Shown here piece after piece: positions 1-6,805 of a stretch of 11,747 bases of DNA; the first letter of the stretch is position 1, and every line of letters starts with the position of its first letter. The notes below the pieces were generated by a model, which worked only from the letters and a program-made list of their open reading frames with translations, was not told where the DNA came from and made no database searches. Source of the DNA: Bacteroidota bacterium (GTDB taxonomy: Bacteria > Bacteroidota > Bacteroidia > NS11-12g > UBA9320); assembly GCA_003485825.1 (NCBI GenBank), contig DNHN01000234.1, positions 1 to 11,747 of the forward strand, in the 5' to 3' direction. The position numbers and the translations under genes are program-made.

Positions 1-285
1 TTGGAAGAGGCAGGATGTTTTGCAATCGTATTGGAAAAGATACCCGCTAAGTTAGCTAAAGAGGTATCTCAGCAACTTACTATTCCCACAATAGGTATTG
101 GTGCTGGTGCTGATGTTGATGGTCAGGTGCTCGTGCTACACGACTTACTCGGAGTTACCAAAGAATTTAATCCAAGATTTCTAAGACGGTACGCGAATAT
201 GTACGATGACATGAAAGATGCTGTAGGGGAATATATAAAAGACGTAAAGTCTAAGGACTTTCCAAACGACAAGGAACAGTATTAA
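1..285 (+). CDS. panB: 3-methyl-2-oxobutanoate hydroxymethyltransferase, C-terminal part (5' end outside window)
   Basis: PanB transfers a hydroxymethyl group from 5,10-methylene-tetrahydrofolate to 2-oxoisovalerate, giving ketopantoate, the first committed step of pantothenate and CoA synthesis in the cytoplasm. The 94 visible residues are the C-terminal third of the usual ~265-280 residue TIM barrel. The catalytic-glutamate strand is seen as [14 protein letters not shown] near residues 2-15. It is followed by the conserved [21 protein letters not shown] (residues 28-48) and by the [11 protein letters not shown] segment typical of the C-terminal helices. The reading frame is open to base 1, and the first codon (TTG, Leu) is internal, not a start. 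The TAA stop overlaps the stop codon of the convergent clpS gene (TTAA, 282-285). Identification is secure; only the length and upstream context are unknown. Confidence 0.95.
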   Translation: MEEAGCFAIVLEKIPAKLAKEVSQQLTIPTIGIGAGADVDGQVLVLHDLLGVTKEFNPRFLRRYANMYDDMKDAVGEYIKDVKSKDFPNDKEQY

Positions 286-569
286 AGCTCTTCTATCACT
301 GCGCTGAGTCCTTTTTCGGTAAGGGCCTGGCAAATAGGGATAAGCTCAATGTCTGAACCATTCTTAACCTGACACTTTCCTTTGTAATGCACTAGCATAG
401 CGCATTGTTCCGCCTGCTCAGCAGTCTGCTTACAATACTTTATGAGACAGTAGATTACGTGATCAAACGTATTTACATCATCATTGTATAACACGATAGC
501 TGAACCCTTATCTACATCCGTAAGGACAGATACTTCTTCTAACTCTTCTGTTTTAGTATTCCAACTCAT
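282..569 (-). CDS. clpS: ATP-dependent Clp protease adaptor ClpS
   Basis: ClpS binds proteins with destabilising N-terminal residues and delivers them to the ClpAP protease (bacterial N-degron pathway) in the cytoplasm. The 95-residue length is normal. After a flexible N-terminus (about residues 1-21) comes the core: [15 protein letters not shown] (25-39), whose Asn29-Asp30-Asp31 matches the N-degron-binding N-D-D of the family, then [12 protein letters not shown] (57-68), which carries the conserved His61. The ATG overlaps the TGA of upstream plsY (ATGA, 566-569), so the two genes are probably translationally coupled. I see no separate promoter. A clpA gene is not visible, so the partner protease must be elsewhere. 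The stop codon overlaps that of panB on the other strand. Confidence 0.95.
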   Translation of the reverse strand: MSWNTKTEELEEVSVLTDVDKGSAIVLYNDDVNTFDHVIYCLIKYCKQTAEQAEQCAMLVHYKGKCQVKNGSDIELIPICQALTEKGLSAVIEEL

Positions 570-1201
570 GATTTGCTCTTAAATAAATTTGCCTTTGATT
601 CCTCTCCATTTAATAAGCGGGTGATGTTTTTCTTATGTGTAAGTACTACAAGTACGGCTGCTGCTATACCGAAAGCAATAAACAAAGGTTCATCTCTCTT
701 GAAAACAAAAATAGTCAAAACAGGAAATGCTACTGCTGCTAATATGGAGCTTAAAGATACATATTTAGTTGATAGTAATACTACTATAAAAAGCGCAACA
801 CACGCCAATGCCAATACATAATGAATGCCTATGAGCATTCCAAACAAGGTTGCTATTCCTTTTCCACCCTTAAATTTTTCGTAAATAGGGAATATATGCC
901 CTACTACAGCCAATAAGCCAAAGAGTAACTGTAGGTTTATAAACTGCTCTGTACCATGATGTACCTGTGGCAGGTAGTGAATCAAACTTGCTGCAGTAAG
1001 CCCTTTTACGATATCTAGGAATAGCACCACAGTGCCCGTAAGTTTGCCTAGCACTCTAAATGTATTTGTAGCACCTGCATTACCACTTCCGTAGTCCCTA
1101 ACATCTATGCCGAAGTAGGCCTTACCAACCCATACACTGCTAGGTATACTGCCAATTAAATAGGCAGCTATAGCTAATATTATGATTAATAAAATATCCA
1201 T
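566..1201 (-). CDS. plsY: Glycerol-3-phosphate acyltransferase PlsY (acyl-phosphate dependent)
   Basis: PlsY is an inner-membrane enzyme that transfers the acyl chain of acyl-phosphate to the sn-1 position of glycerol-3-phosphate, making lysophosphatidic acid, the first step of phospholipid synthesis. The 211-residue length is typical. All three family motifs are visible: GSIPSS (17-22), GSGNAGATNTFR (38-49, the phosphate-binding loop) and HIFPIYEKFKGGKGIAT (102-118). Hydrophobic stretches near residues 2-16, 55-75, 90-105, 115-140 and 155-190 fit the multi-pass topology. The gene lies 61 bp downstream of queA and overlaps clpS by 4 nt. A one-mismatch -7 box (TTACTTTG on the minus strand, 1212-1219) is a possible but weak own promoter. 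The acyl-phosphate supplier PlsX is not in the window. Confidence 0.96.
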   Translation of the reverse strand: MDILLIIILAIAAYLIGSIPSSVWVGKAYFGIDVRDYGSGNAGATNTFRVLGKLTGTVVLFLDIVKGLTAASLIHYLPQVHHGTEQFINLQLLFGLLAVVGHIFPIYEKFKGGKGIATLFGMLIGIHYVLALACVALFIVVLLSTKYVSLSSILAAVAFPVLTIFVFKRDEPLFIAFGIAAAVLVVLTHKKNITRLLNGEESKANLFKSKS

Positions 1202-1262
1202 TCTATGACTTCAAAGTAAACCGAATTCTAAAAAAGGTAATGCACATTTCGTGCCCCAACTT

Positions 1263-2312
1263 TTATTTTATGAGTAGAGCATCACCATAGCAAAGGAAGT
1301 TATATCCTTCTTTTACTGCGGTATCATATACTTCCATTGCCAGTTTATGATCATCTAAATAAGCAGATGTAAGCATCATAAGTGTAGACTGTGGTTCGTG
1401 AAAATTAGTCAGGTAACAATTAGCTATGCGAGGCTCATACGGAGGAAAAATAAACTTATCCGTCCAACTATCATCTGCATTGAGCATCCCAAAAGCAGAA
1501 ACAGAACTTTCCAAAGCGCGCATCACACTAGATCCTACTGCGAGTACCTTCTTCTTGTTCTTTTTTGCGTTATTTACGATATCAGCAGCATCTTGTTTTA
1601 TAGAGAAGTGCTCACTATCCATTTTGTGCTTGGTCAGGTCTTCTACCTCTACAGGTCTGAATGACCCAAGACCTATATTTAGATTCACTTTTGCAAATTC
1701 GACCCCTTTGATTTCCAATCGCATCATCAGTGCTTTCGTGAAGTGTAATCCAGCCGCAGGAGGAGCAATAGCACCTTCTACCTCTGCAAAGATTGTCTGA
1801 TACTGCTCCGCATCATCTTCAGTAGCTTCTCTCTCTAAGTATTTAGGTATCGGCGTATGACCTAGCTTATTCACTACATCTTTGAACTCTCTATCGGTAC
1901 CATCAAAAAGAAAACGGATCGTTCTACCTCTAGAAGTAGTGTTATCAATCACTTCAGCTACTAACTCATCCTCTCCAAAAAACAACTTATTACCTACACG
2001 AATTTTACGTGCTGGATCTACAAGTACATCCCAGAGACGAAGCTCTTGGTTAAGTTCTCTAAGCAGAAACACTTCTATCTTAGCACCCGTTTTTTCTTTA
2101 TTACCATACAATCTAGCAGGGAACACTTTGGCATTGTTAAGCACCATTACATCTCCTTCGTCAAACTCATCTAAGATATCTTTAAACATCTTGTGCTCTA
2201 TGGTTTTTGTAGCTTTGTCTACAACCATTAATTTAGCCTCATCACGATTATACGGTGGAGTATTGGCTATTTTACTTGGGTCTAATTCGAAGTGGAATTC
2301 TGATAATTTCAT
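1263..2312 (-). CDS. queA: S-adenosylmethionine:tRNA ribosyltransferase-isomerase
   Basis: QueA transfers and isomerises the ribosyl part of S-adenosylmethionine onto 7-aminomethyl-7-deazaguanine at tRNA position 34, making epoxyqueuosine, a late step of queuosine synthesis. The 349 residues cover the whole family length (~340-356). Visible family signatures are [23 protein letters not shown] at the N-terminus (given here as LDPSKIA, then [10 protein letters not shown]), [21 protein letters not shown] around residues 63-83 (VFPARLYG and GAKIEVFL), [14 protein letters not shown] near 179-192, [12 protein letters not shown] near 214-225 and [12 protein letters not shown] in the C-terminal part. 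The family's usual PLPPYI is replaced by PIPKYL, which I take as lineage variation. Translation starts at ATG 2312, about 39 nt below a good promoter. A weak 4-bp hairpin (1242-1254) followed by T6 on the minus strand may partly terminate transcription before plsY. Confidence 0.95.
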   Translation of the reverse strand: MKLSEFHFELDPSKIANTPPYNRDEAKLMVVDKATKTIEHKMFKDILDEFDEGDVMVLNNAKVFPARLYGNKEKTGAKIEVFLLRELNQELRLWDVLVDPARKIRVGNKLFFGEDELVAEVIDNTTSRGRTIRFLFDGTDREFKDVVNKLGHTPIPKYLEREATEDDAEQYQTIFAEVEGAIAPPAAGLHFTKALMMRLEIKGVEFAKVNLNIGLGSFRPVEVEDLTKHKMDSEHFSIKQDAADIVNNAKKNKKKVLAVGSSVMRALESSVSAFGMLNADDSWTDKFIFPPYEPRIANCYLTNFHEPQSTLMMLTSAYLDDHKLAMEVYDTAVKEGYNFLCYGDALLIK

Positions 2313-2350
2313 TAATTATTCTTTAGATAAAGGTTGTGCAAAATAGGCTG

Positions 2351-2381
2351 CAAAAGTAACGATTTATCACCCATAAGTCAA
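2351..2381 (-). promoter_or_regulatory. Bacteroidota-type promoter of queA
   Basis: On the minus strand a -33-like TTG (2381-2379) is followed after exactly 20 nt by TACTTTTG (2358-2351), a full match to the TAnnTTTG -7 consensus of the Bacteroidota primary sigma factor. The predicted transcript would start near 2347 and have a leader of roughly 35 nt before the queA ATG. This is the only promoter in the window where I can see both boxes at the expected spacing. Confidence 0.65.
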
Positions 2382-2422
2382 GTTTATAATTCAATAACTA
2401 AAAGAGTGTTATTATTAGCCTG

Positions 2423-2455
2423 TCGATAAAACTCAATAATCCAATCCTTTATCGA
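2423..2455. repeat. 8-bp inverted repeat upstream of the permease operon (possible operator)
   Basis: TCGATAAA (2423-2430) is repeated inverted as TTTATCGA (2448-2455) with a 17-nt AT-rich spacer. It lies in the divergent intergenic region, 51 bp upstream of the permease ATG and beyond the queA promoter. The centre-to-centre spacing of about 25 bp is longer than one operator for a small dimer, so it could be a hairpin or a chance dyad. I could not find a TAnnTTTG element for the permease gene, so what drives that operon is unknown. Confidence 0.35.
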
Positions 2456-2505
2456 AATACGACCACAATCATGCATAAATTCCACTACTATTGAATCTCA
2501 ATAGA

Positions 2506-3756
2506 ATGAAGATAGGCAAAGTAATTACCGAATCCATCCACCTAACGCTGAATGCACTGCAGGCTAATAAGCTCCGTAGTTTACTGTCTGTGTTGGGTAT
2601 CACCATAGGAATATCATGTATTGTCGCCATATTTACAGCAACACACTCTCTTGAGCAAAACATACGAACCAACGTAGACAAGCTGGGCGATAAAATCATA
2701 TATATACAAAAGTGGCCGTGGGGATTTGGCGGCAATTACCAGTGGTGGGATTACCTAAATAGACCTGAAGCGTCTATCAGAGAATATCAACGAGTAAACA
2801 AAGAAAGTGATCCTATGCTTGTAAAAGACGTTGCCTACTTCTTCGAGTTTGGGAATACTAAGGTAAAATCTAATTTACAAGAAGTCACGGGGGTAAAAAC
2901 AACTGCTGTGTTAGGTGACTTCTTTAAGATAAATCAATGGGAACTGCACAGTGGCCGTACGTTTAACCTTTTTGAGATGAATAAAGGGAAAAACACGTGC
3001 ATACTTGGCTACAATTTAGCTCTCAACCTATTCATGGGTCAAAATCCGATAGGTAAAAACGTCAAAGTAAACGGATACAACACCACCGTCATAGGTCTAC
3101 TTGCCCAGCAAGGAAGTGCCATCGGAGGACCACAGTACGACAATAAAATAATACTGCCTGGCTTTTTTGCCAATAAGTTTGCCAAGCCAAACACTCGAGG
3201 GGTTTCATCTGCCATCGTAGTGAACGGACAAAAAGAGGTAGAACTAAAGCTCCTGGATTATGAGATAAAGCGCATCATGCGCTCGCTGCGAAAGCTAAGA
3301 CCCAAAGACAAAGATGATTTTGCTATCAATAAACTGACGATGGTATCCGACAGCCTAAACCAAACCTTCGGGATGATAGATATAGCTGCTCTCCTTATCG
3401 GAGGGTTTTCATTATTGGTGGGTGGTTTTGGTATTGCCAATATCATGTTCGTCTCCGTAAAAGAGCGTACCTCCATAATTGGCTTGCAAAAAGCCTTAGG
3501 AGCTAAACGCTCCTTTATTCTTACCCAGTTTCTCTTTGAGGCCGTGTTGCTCTGCATCATTGGTGCTATTTTGGGTATTGTAATCGTAGCAGGCGCTGGT
3601 GCTGCTGCATCCTATTTCACCTCATTTAAAATTTACTACAGCACCAACATATTCATCACCGGCATATCCATAGCTGTGTTTATAGGACTCATCGCTGGCA
3701 TAGCTCCTGCCCTACAAGCCAGTAAAATGGACCCGGTAGTCGCACTTCGCAAGTAA
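2506..3756 (+). CDS. MacB/FtsX-type ABC transporter permease
   Basis: This is an inner-membrane permease of the type VII ABC superfamily (MacB, LolCE, FtsX relatives), 416 residues from the ATG at 2506. The architecture is standard: one N-terminal membrane helix (about 20-42, LLSVLGITIGISCIVAIF), a long periplasmic MacB-type core domain (about 50-285), then three membrane helices (about 291-317, 340-365, 380-405). It ends in PALQASKMDPVVALRK, the usual coupling segment next to the last helix. The upstream in-frame TTG at 2491 would add only five polar residues, so I prefer the ATG. No ATPase (MacB NBD or LolD-like) and no periplasmic adaptor gene are next to it, so it must use an ATPase encoded elsewhere. 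It is followed after 4 nt by a dipeptidase lipoprotein gene. The substrate cannot be deduced; extrusion, lipoprotein handling or mechanical signalling are all possible. Confidence 0.88.
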   Translation: MKIGKVITESIHLTLNALQANKLRSLLSVLGITIGISCIVAIFTATHSLEQNIRTNVDKLGDKIIYIQKWPWGFGGNYQWWDYLNRPEASIREYQRVNKESDPMLVKDVAYFFEFGNTKVKSNLQEVTGVKTTAVLGDFFKINQWELHSGRTFNLFEMNKGKNTCILGYNLALNLFMGQNPIGKNVKVNGYNTTVIGLLAQQGSAIGGPQYDNKIILPGFFANKFAKPNTRGVSSAIVVNGQKEVELKLLDYEIKRIMRSLRKLRPKDKDDFAINKLTMVSDSLNQTFGMIDIAALLIGGFSLLVGGFGIANIMFVSVKERTSIIGLQKALGAKRSFILTQFLFEAVLLCIIGAILGIVIVAGAGAAASYFTSFKIYYSTNIFITGISIAVFIGLIAGIAPALQASKMDPVVALRK

Positions 3757-3760
3757 AACA

Positions 3761-4489
3761 GTGTCAATCAAAAATACCATAGGACTTCTTTTACTCATAG
3801 CTGCTTGCACGACTGAAGTAAGGCAGCCAGAAAACGTACACTTAAATCAAGAAGAAGCAATTACTCCTACTCCTGTAGTGTGTCATTTAGAAGATAGTAT
3901 CCGTGATGCTGGACTCGTAGATGTACAATTTGTAAACCCGGACATTCGGGTATATCTGCGCTATAGCACTAGAAACAATTTCTTAAAAAAAGAAATGTAC
4001 GGCTGTTTAGACCATGCCTATCTGCAGACCATGGCAGCCCAAAAACTAGACACCGCCCAGCAACTACTTTCAGGAGTAGACTCCAATCTTCACCTACTCG
4101 TGTGGGATGCTGCTCGACCACGCAGCGTACAGTGGAAAATGTGGAATACACTGCAAATGCCTTTTAATGAAAAGAAGCGATTCGTATCCAACCCCAAAAA
4201 CGGGAGTATCCATAATTACGGTTTTGCGGTAGACCTGACACTCTGCACATCCTCTGGAGAACTGCTGGATATGGGAACTGATTTTGACTATTTTGGCAAA
4301 GCTGCCAGTGCTAGTGACGAGTGGGAACTTGTCCAAGAAAAAGTTCTTACCGAAGAGCAGTTTGATAATCGCAAACTCCGCCGGAATGTAATGCTAAAAG
4401 CAGGTTTCACCACCATAAACTCGGAGTGGTGGCACTTCAATGCCATGAGTAGACCTGAAGCTAGCGCAGCTTATGCAATCTTAGAGTAA
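3761..4489 (+). CDS. D-alanyl-D-alanine dipeptidase-like lipoprotein (VanX/DdpX family, M15)
   Basis: VanX/DdpX enzymes are zinc peptidases that cut D-Ala-D-Ala. The 242-residue protein starts at GTG 3761, the only start that keeps the signal peptide: a hydrophobic stretch GLLLLIAAC with a lipobox and lipidation Cys16. A membrane-anchored periplasmic enzyme is therefore predicted. Family residues are present: Arg119 in WDAARPRSVQ (transition-state Arg), zinc ligands His151 and Asp158 in SIHNYGFAVD, catalytic Glu222 and zinc ligand His225 in SEWWHF. About 30 low-complexity residues link the lipid anchor to the catalytic domain. There are no vanH, vanA or vanRS neighbours, so resistance to glycopeptides is not suggested. 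A periplasmic location fits trimming of peptidoglycan peptides or dipeptide scavenging. It sits 4 nt after the permease gene, almost certainly in the same transcript. Specificity for D-Ala-D-Ala is inferred from the family. Confidence 0.9.
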   Translation: MSIKNTIGLLLLIAACTTEVRQPENVHLNQEEAITPTPVVCHLEDSIRDAGLVDVQFVNPDIRVYLRYSTRNNFLKKEMYGCLDHAYLQTMAAQKLDTAQQLLSGVDSNLHLLVWDAARPRSVQWKMWNTLQMPFNEKKRFVSNPKNGSIHNYGFAVDLTLCTSSGELLDMGTDFDYFGKAASASDEWELVQEKVLTEEQFDNRKLRRNVMLKAGFTTINSEWWHFNAMSRPEASAAYAILE

Positions 4490-4591
4490 CCTTTGGTCTA
4501 CTAACTTACGACAGCTCTTATTGTTCCTGTAATCACTAGTGACCGAGAACATAGAAGGTACACATACTTTAGCCTGACTGTATCTCCTCAG

Positions 4592-5461
4592 CTAATCCTC
4601 TGATTTCAGGTTTCCTTTATAAAAGATGTTGCCCAGCACTCCACCAAGGACTAACAATAAACCTACAAATACAATCGGGGTATACCATTCATCAAACAAA
4701 AAGTATCCCAAGAGCAAAGCATATACAATGCCGAGGTAAGACACGATGCTCACCTTGCTCACCTCACCTATTTGATAGGCTTTGGTAAGAAAATACTGTG
4801 CAAAGTAGGTGCATAATCCTACGACACTGAGTAGAAGCCAATTGACAGCAGAGGTCCATACCCAATCACCAGTAACGAAGATGTAGATCAACACCAAAGG
4901 CACGGTAACCATCGGAAAATAGAGCATAATGACCAAGTGGTGCTCTGTCTTCTTGAGCACACTAATCACATTGTATGCAGAAGATGCCGCTACAGTTCCC
5001 AGCATTCCTATGACAATGGGCAATACCTCTACCCTATCATCGAAGTCTTTGATAATGTATATCCCGACAAAGCACAGTATAAAAAAAAACCAGCGTAACG
5101 GAGCTATGGGCACTTTAGTGATAAGTACAGAAATAAGTATAGTAATGATAGGTGTGAGATAGTGAACAACCACAGCACTCGCCAGAGGCATCGTGTGGAG
5201 CGTATAGAAGAAGAAAGCTATACCTAACGAGCCGAATACCCCTCTAAAGACCAACAACTTCTTACGTTTCCCAAAAGGTGCTATCCTTTTTTTTCGCAAG
5301 ACTAGGACGACGATCATCAGCATGACAATGCTCCGCATAAATACAATTTGAGCAATGGGTATTTCATCCAGGTACTTCACTATGAGATTCATAGATGAAA
5401 AGATCACAGAAGCTAGCATCATATAGATGACCGCTGTTTTATTGTCTTTGGAATTATTCAT
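4592..5461 (-). CDS. EamA-family (DMT superfamily) transporter
   Basis: This is a predicted inner-membrane metabolite transporter of 289 residues with two EamA halves of about five membrane helices each. The first helix follows a short charged N-terminus (MNNSKDNKTAVIYMML). Typical features are the SSMNLIVKYL segment in the first helix region, PLASAVVVHYLTPIITILIS (end of repeat 1), and AQYFLTKAYQIGEVSKVSIVSYLG in repeat 2 (here AQYFLTKAYQIG, then SIVSYLG), followed by the LLGYFLFDEWYTPIVFVG block. I chose ATG 5461; a TTG nine codons upstream (5488) would add only polar residues. The gene stands alone, convergent with the dipeptidase gene across 102 bp and downstream of the mdh terminator. 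I see no recognisable promoter. The substrate cannot be predicted from sequence: family members export amino acids, nucleotides, drugs or sugars. Confidence 0.9.
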   Translation of the reverse strand: MNNSKDNKTAVIYMMLASVIFSSMNLIVKYLDEIPIAQIVFMRSIVMLMIVVLVLRKKRIAPFGKRKKLLVFRGVFGSLGIAFFFYTLHTMPLASAVVVHYLTPIITILISVLITKVPIAPLRWFFFILCFVGIYIIKDFDDRVEVLPIVIGMLGTVAASSAYNVISVLKKTEHHLVIMLYFPMVTVPLVLIYIFVTGDWVWTSAVNWLLLSVVGLCTYFAQYFLTKAYQIGEVSKVSIVSYLGIVYALLLGYFLFDEWYTPIVFVGLLLVLGGVLGNIFYKGNLKSED

Positions 5462-5523
5462 ACTTTGATACGGTGCTTTCTCGGTCAAGGAACTCCAGAT
5501 ACATGTTCCTCATGAGTAAAATC

Positions 5524-5560
5524 AAAACAAGCTATTTTGGATTCCCAAATAGCTTGTTTT
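5524..5560 (-). terminator. Strong stem-loop terminator behind mdh
   Basis: AAAACAAGCTATTT (5524-5537) pairs perfectly with AAATAGCTTGTTTT (5547-5560), a 14-bp stem with a 9-nt centre that can add two further G-C pairs. It lies 62 bp after the mdh stop codon. On the minus strand the stem is followed by TTTTGATTTT, and on the plus strand by a T5 run, so it could stop transcription in both directions. The natural user is mdh, since no rightward gene ends before it. Confidence 0.8.
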
Positions 5561-5621
5561 TGTAGTTCATATAAGGCATTTGAGCACAGCGCTAAACACC
5601 GAGTTGTTTTTTGTTTTTTTT

Positions 5622-6545
5622 CTAGTTCAGTAAAGCATTTGTTTTGCTTACACCTTCTGCACTAGACTGCATATGCGCTTTTTCAGCATCAGATAAAGAT
5701 ACTTCTACTATACGCTCTATACCGTTCTTCCCTATGATACAAGGTACTCCTATGCACAATCCACTAAGATCATACTCTCCCTCTAATAGTGCAGAGCAAG
5801 GAATCATTTTTTGAGAATCTAAAGCTATTGCCTTTACGATCTCAGATACTGCTGCTCCTGGTGCGTACCAAGCACTAGTGCCTAGCAAACCTGTAAGCGT
5901 AGCTCCACCTACTTTAGTAGCTTGTACGATTTCTTCCATGCGAGCAGCGTCTAAAAATTCAGAAACGTTTACACTGTTTCTTGTTGCTTTCTCAATTAAT
6001 GGAACCATACCGGTGTCGCTATGACCACCAATCACCATACCATCTACATCACTCGCTGGGCACCCTAAAGCTTCAGACAATCTGTACTTGAAACGTGCAC
6101 TGTCTAACGCTCCACCCATACCGATAATGCGGTTTTTAGGGATATTCGTAGACTTGTGTACTAGGCAAGTCATAGTATCCATAGGATTACTTACTACGAT
6201 GATTATTGCATTCGGAGAGTGTTCCAAGATGCTGGAAGAAACAGTTTTCACAATACCGGCATTGATACCGATAAGCTCCTCACGAGTCATCCCTGGCTTA
6301 CGCGGAATTCCACTGGTGATTACTGCTACGTCACTACCTGCTGTAGCTGCATAGTTATTGGTAGCTCCAGTTATTTTGGTATCAAAACCATTCAGAGATG
6401 CACACTGCATCAAGTCCATGGCCTTACCTTCGGCATACCCTTCTTTGATATCAACCAAGACCACTTCATCTGCAAAATTTTTAATGGCGATGTACTCGGC
6501 ACAACTAGCACCTACTGCACCCGCTCCTACTACTGTTACTTTCAT
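5622..6545 (-). CDS. mdh: NAD-dependent malate dehydrogenase (LDH-like type)
   Basis: Malate dehydrogenase interconverts malate and oxaloacetate with NAD in the citric acid cycle. The 307 residues match the LDH-like bacterial class. The Rossmann nucleotide loop is GAGAVG (7-12), and Asp32 in LVDIKEG selects NAD over NADP. Substrate-binding Arg82 and Arg88 lie in IPRKPGMTREE, with Arg82 followed by Lys rather than Gln as in lactate dehydrogenase, which favours malate. Asn120 is in SNPMD, the Asp148/Arg151 pair in LDSAR, and the catalytic His175 in GGHSDTGMVPL. The start is ATG 6545, preceded by only 5 nt after a -7 box, so the leader should be extremely short. Transcription probably ends at the 5524-5560 hairpin, making this a single-gene unit. 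Confidence 0.97.
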   Translation of the reverse strand: MKVTVVGAGAVGASCAEYIAIKNFADEVVLVDIKEGYAEGKAMDLMQCASLNGFDTKITGATNNYAATAGSDVAVITSGIPRKPGMTREELIGINAGIVKTVSSSILEHSPNAIIIVVSNPMDTMTCLVHKSTNIPKNRIIGMGGALDSARFKYRLSEALGCPASDVDGMVIGGHSDTGMVPLIEKATRNSVNVSEFLDAARMEEIVQATKVGGATLTGLLGTSAWYAPGAAVSEIVKAIALDSQKMIPCSALLEGEYDLSGLCIGVPCIIGKNGIERIVEVSLSDAEKAHMQSSAEGVSKTNALLN

Positions 6546-6550
6546 TGGTG

Positions 6551-6558
6551 CAAAGGTA
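6551..6558 (-). promoter_or_regulatory. -7 box of mdh (TACCTTTG)
   Basis: The minus strand reads TACCTTTG, a full TAnnTTTG match, ending 5 nt before the mdh ATG. The transcript would start within about 1-3 nt of the start codon, so the message is nearly leaderless. I see no TTG at the -33 position, and the upstream DNA is very AT-rich. Confidence 0.5.
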
Positions 6559-6606
6559 TTTATTTCAGTAAATTTTATATAAATTTAAGCGAACTTTGAC
6601 GAACAA

Positions 6607-6753
6607 ATGCAAAGCAGGGACAAATCAGCAAACCAACAAGCTATAGACTCCATCTTAATTGCTCGTTGTAAAAAAGATTATTATTTCACCAAAATCTGTG
6701 TGGTTGGTGCCAACATCACTTCCATCTATTTTACCGTAGCCACCCTAAAATAA
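6607..6753 (+). CDS. Possible 48-residue small protein (hypothetical)
   Basis: An ATG-started frame of 48 codons fills most of the 260-bp gap between mdh and scoB, divergent from mdh. The product would begin polar (MQSRDKSANQQAIDS) and end in a hydrophobic stretch (VVGANITSIYFTVATL). A near-match -7 box, GAACTTTG (6591-6598, one mismatch to TAnnTTTG), lies 8 nt before the ATG. I recognise no family. The hydrophobic end could be a membrane segment, but Thr, Asn and two Cys make it weak. The frame could easily be open by chance in non-coding DNA. I list it because nothing else explains this gap. Confidence 0.22.
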   Translation: MQSRDKSANQQAIDSILIARCKKDYYFTKICVVGANITSIYFTVATLK

Positions 6754-6805
6754 TTACCATAATGTACAACTTGAACTATAGAATCTCGCAAAAAAAACTT
6801 CTGGT

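Noticed and set aside
1242..1254. Terminator between queA and plsY
   Set aside because: The stem is only 4 bp (GCAC/GTGC) and the T6 run starts several bases later; too weak to annotate as a feature.
1882..2346. 154-codon open frame on the plus strand over queA
   Set aside because: Antisense to a clear queA with all motifs; Ser/Leu-rich composition is typical of a shadow frame.
3761..4489. Glycopeptide (vancomycin-type) resistance locus
   Set aside because: Only the VanX-like enzyme is present, with a lipoprotein signal; there are no vanH, D-Ala-D-Lac ligase or VanRS-type regulator genes.
4533..4542. 10-bp palindrome TCACTAGTGA between the dipeptidase and transporter genes
   Set aside because: Short, no T run and no relation to a promoter; it sits between convergent genes where it could be chance. 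No terminator is visible in this 102-bp gap.
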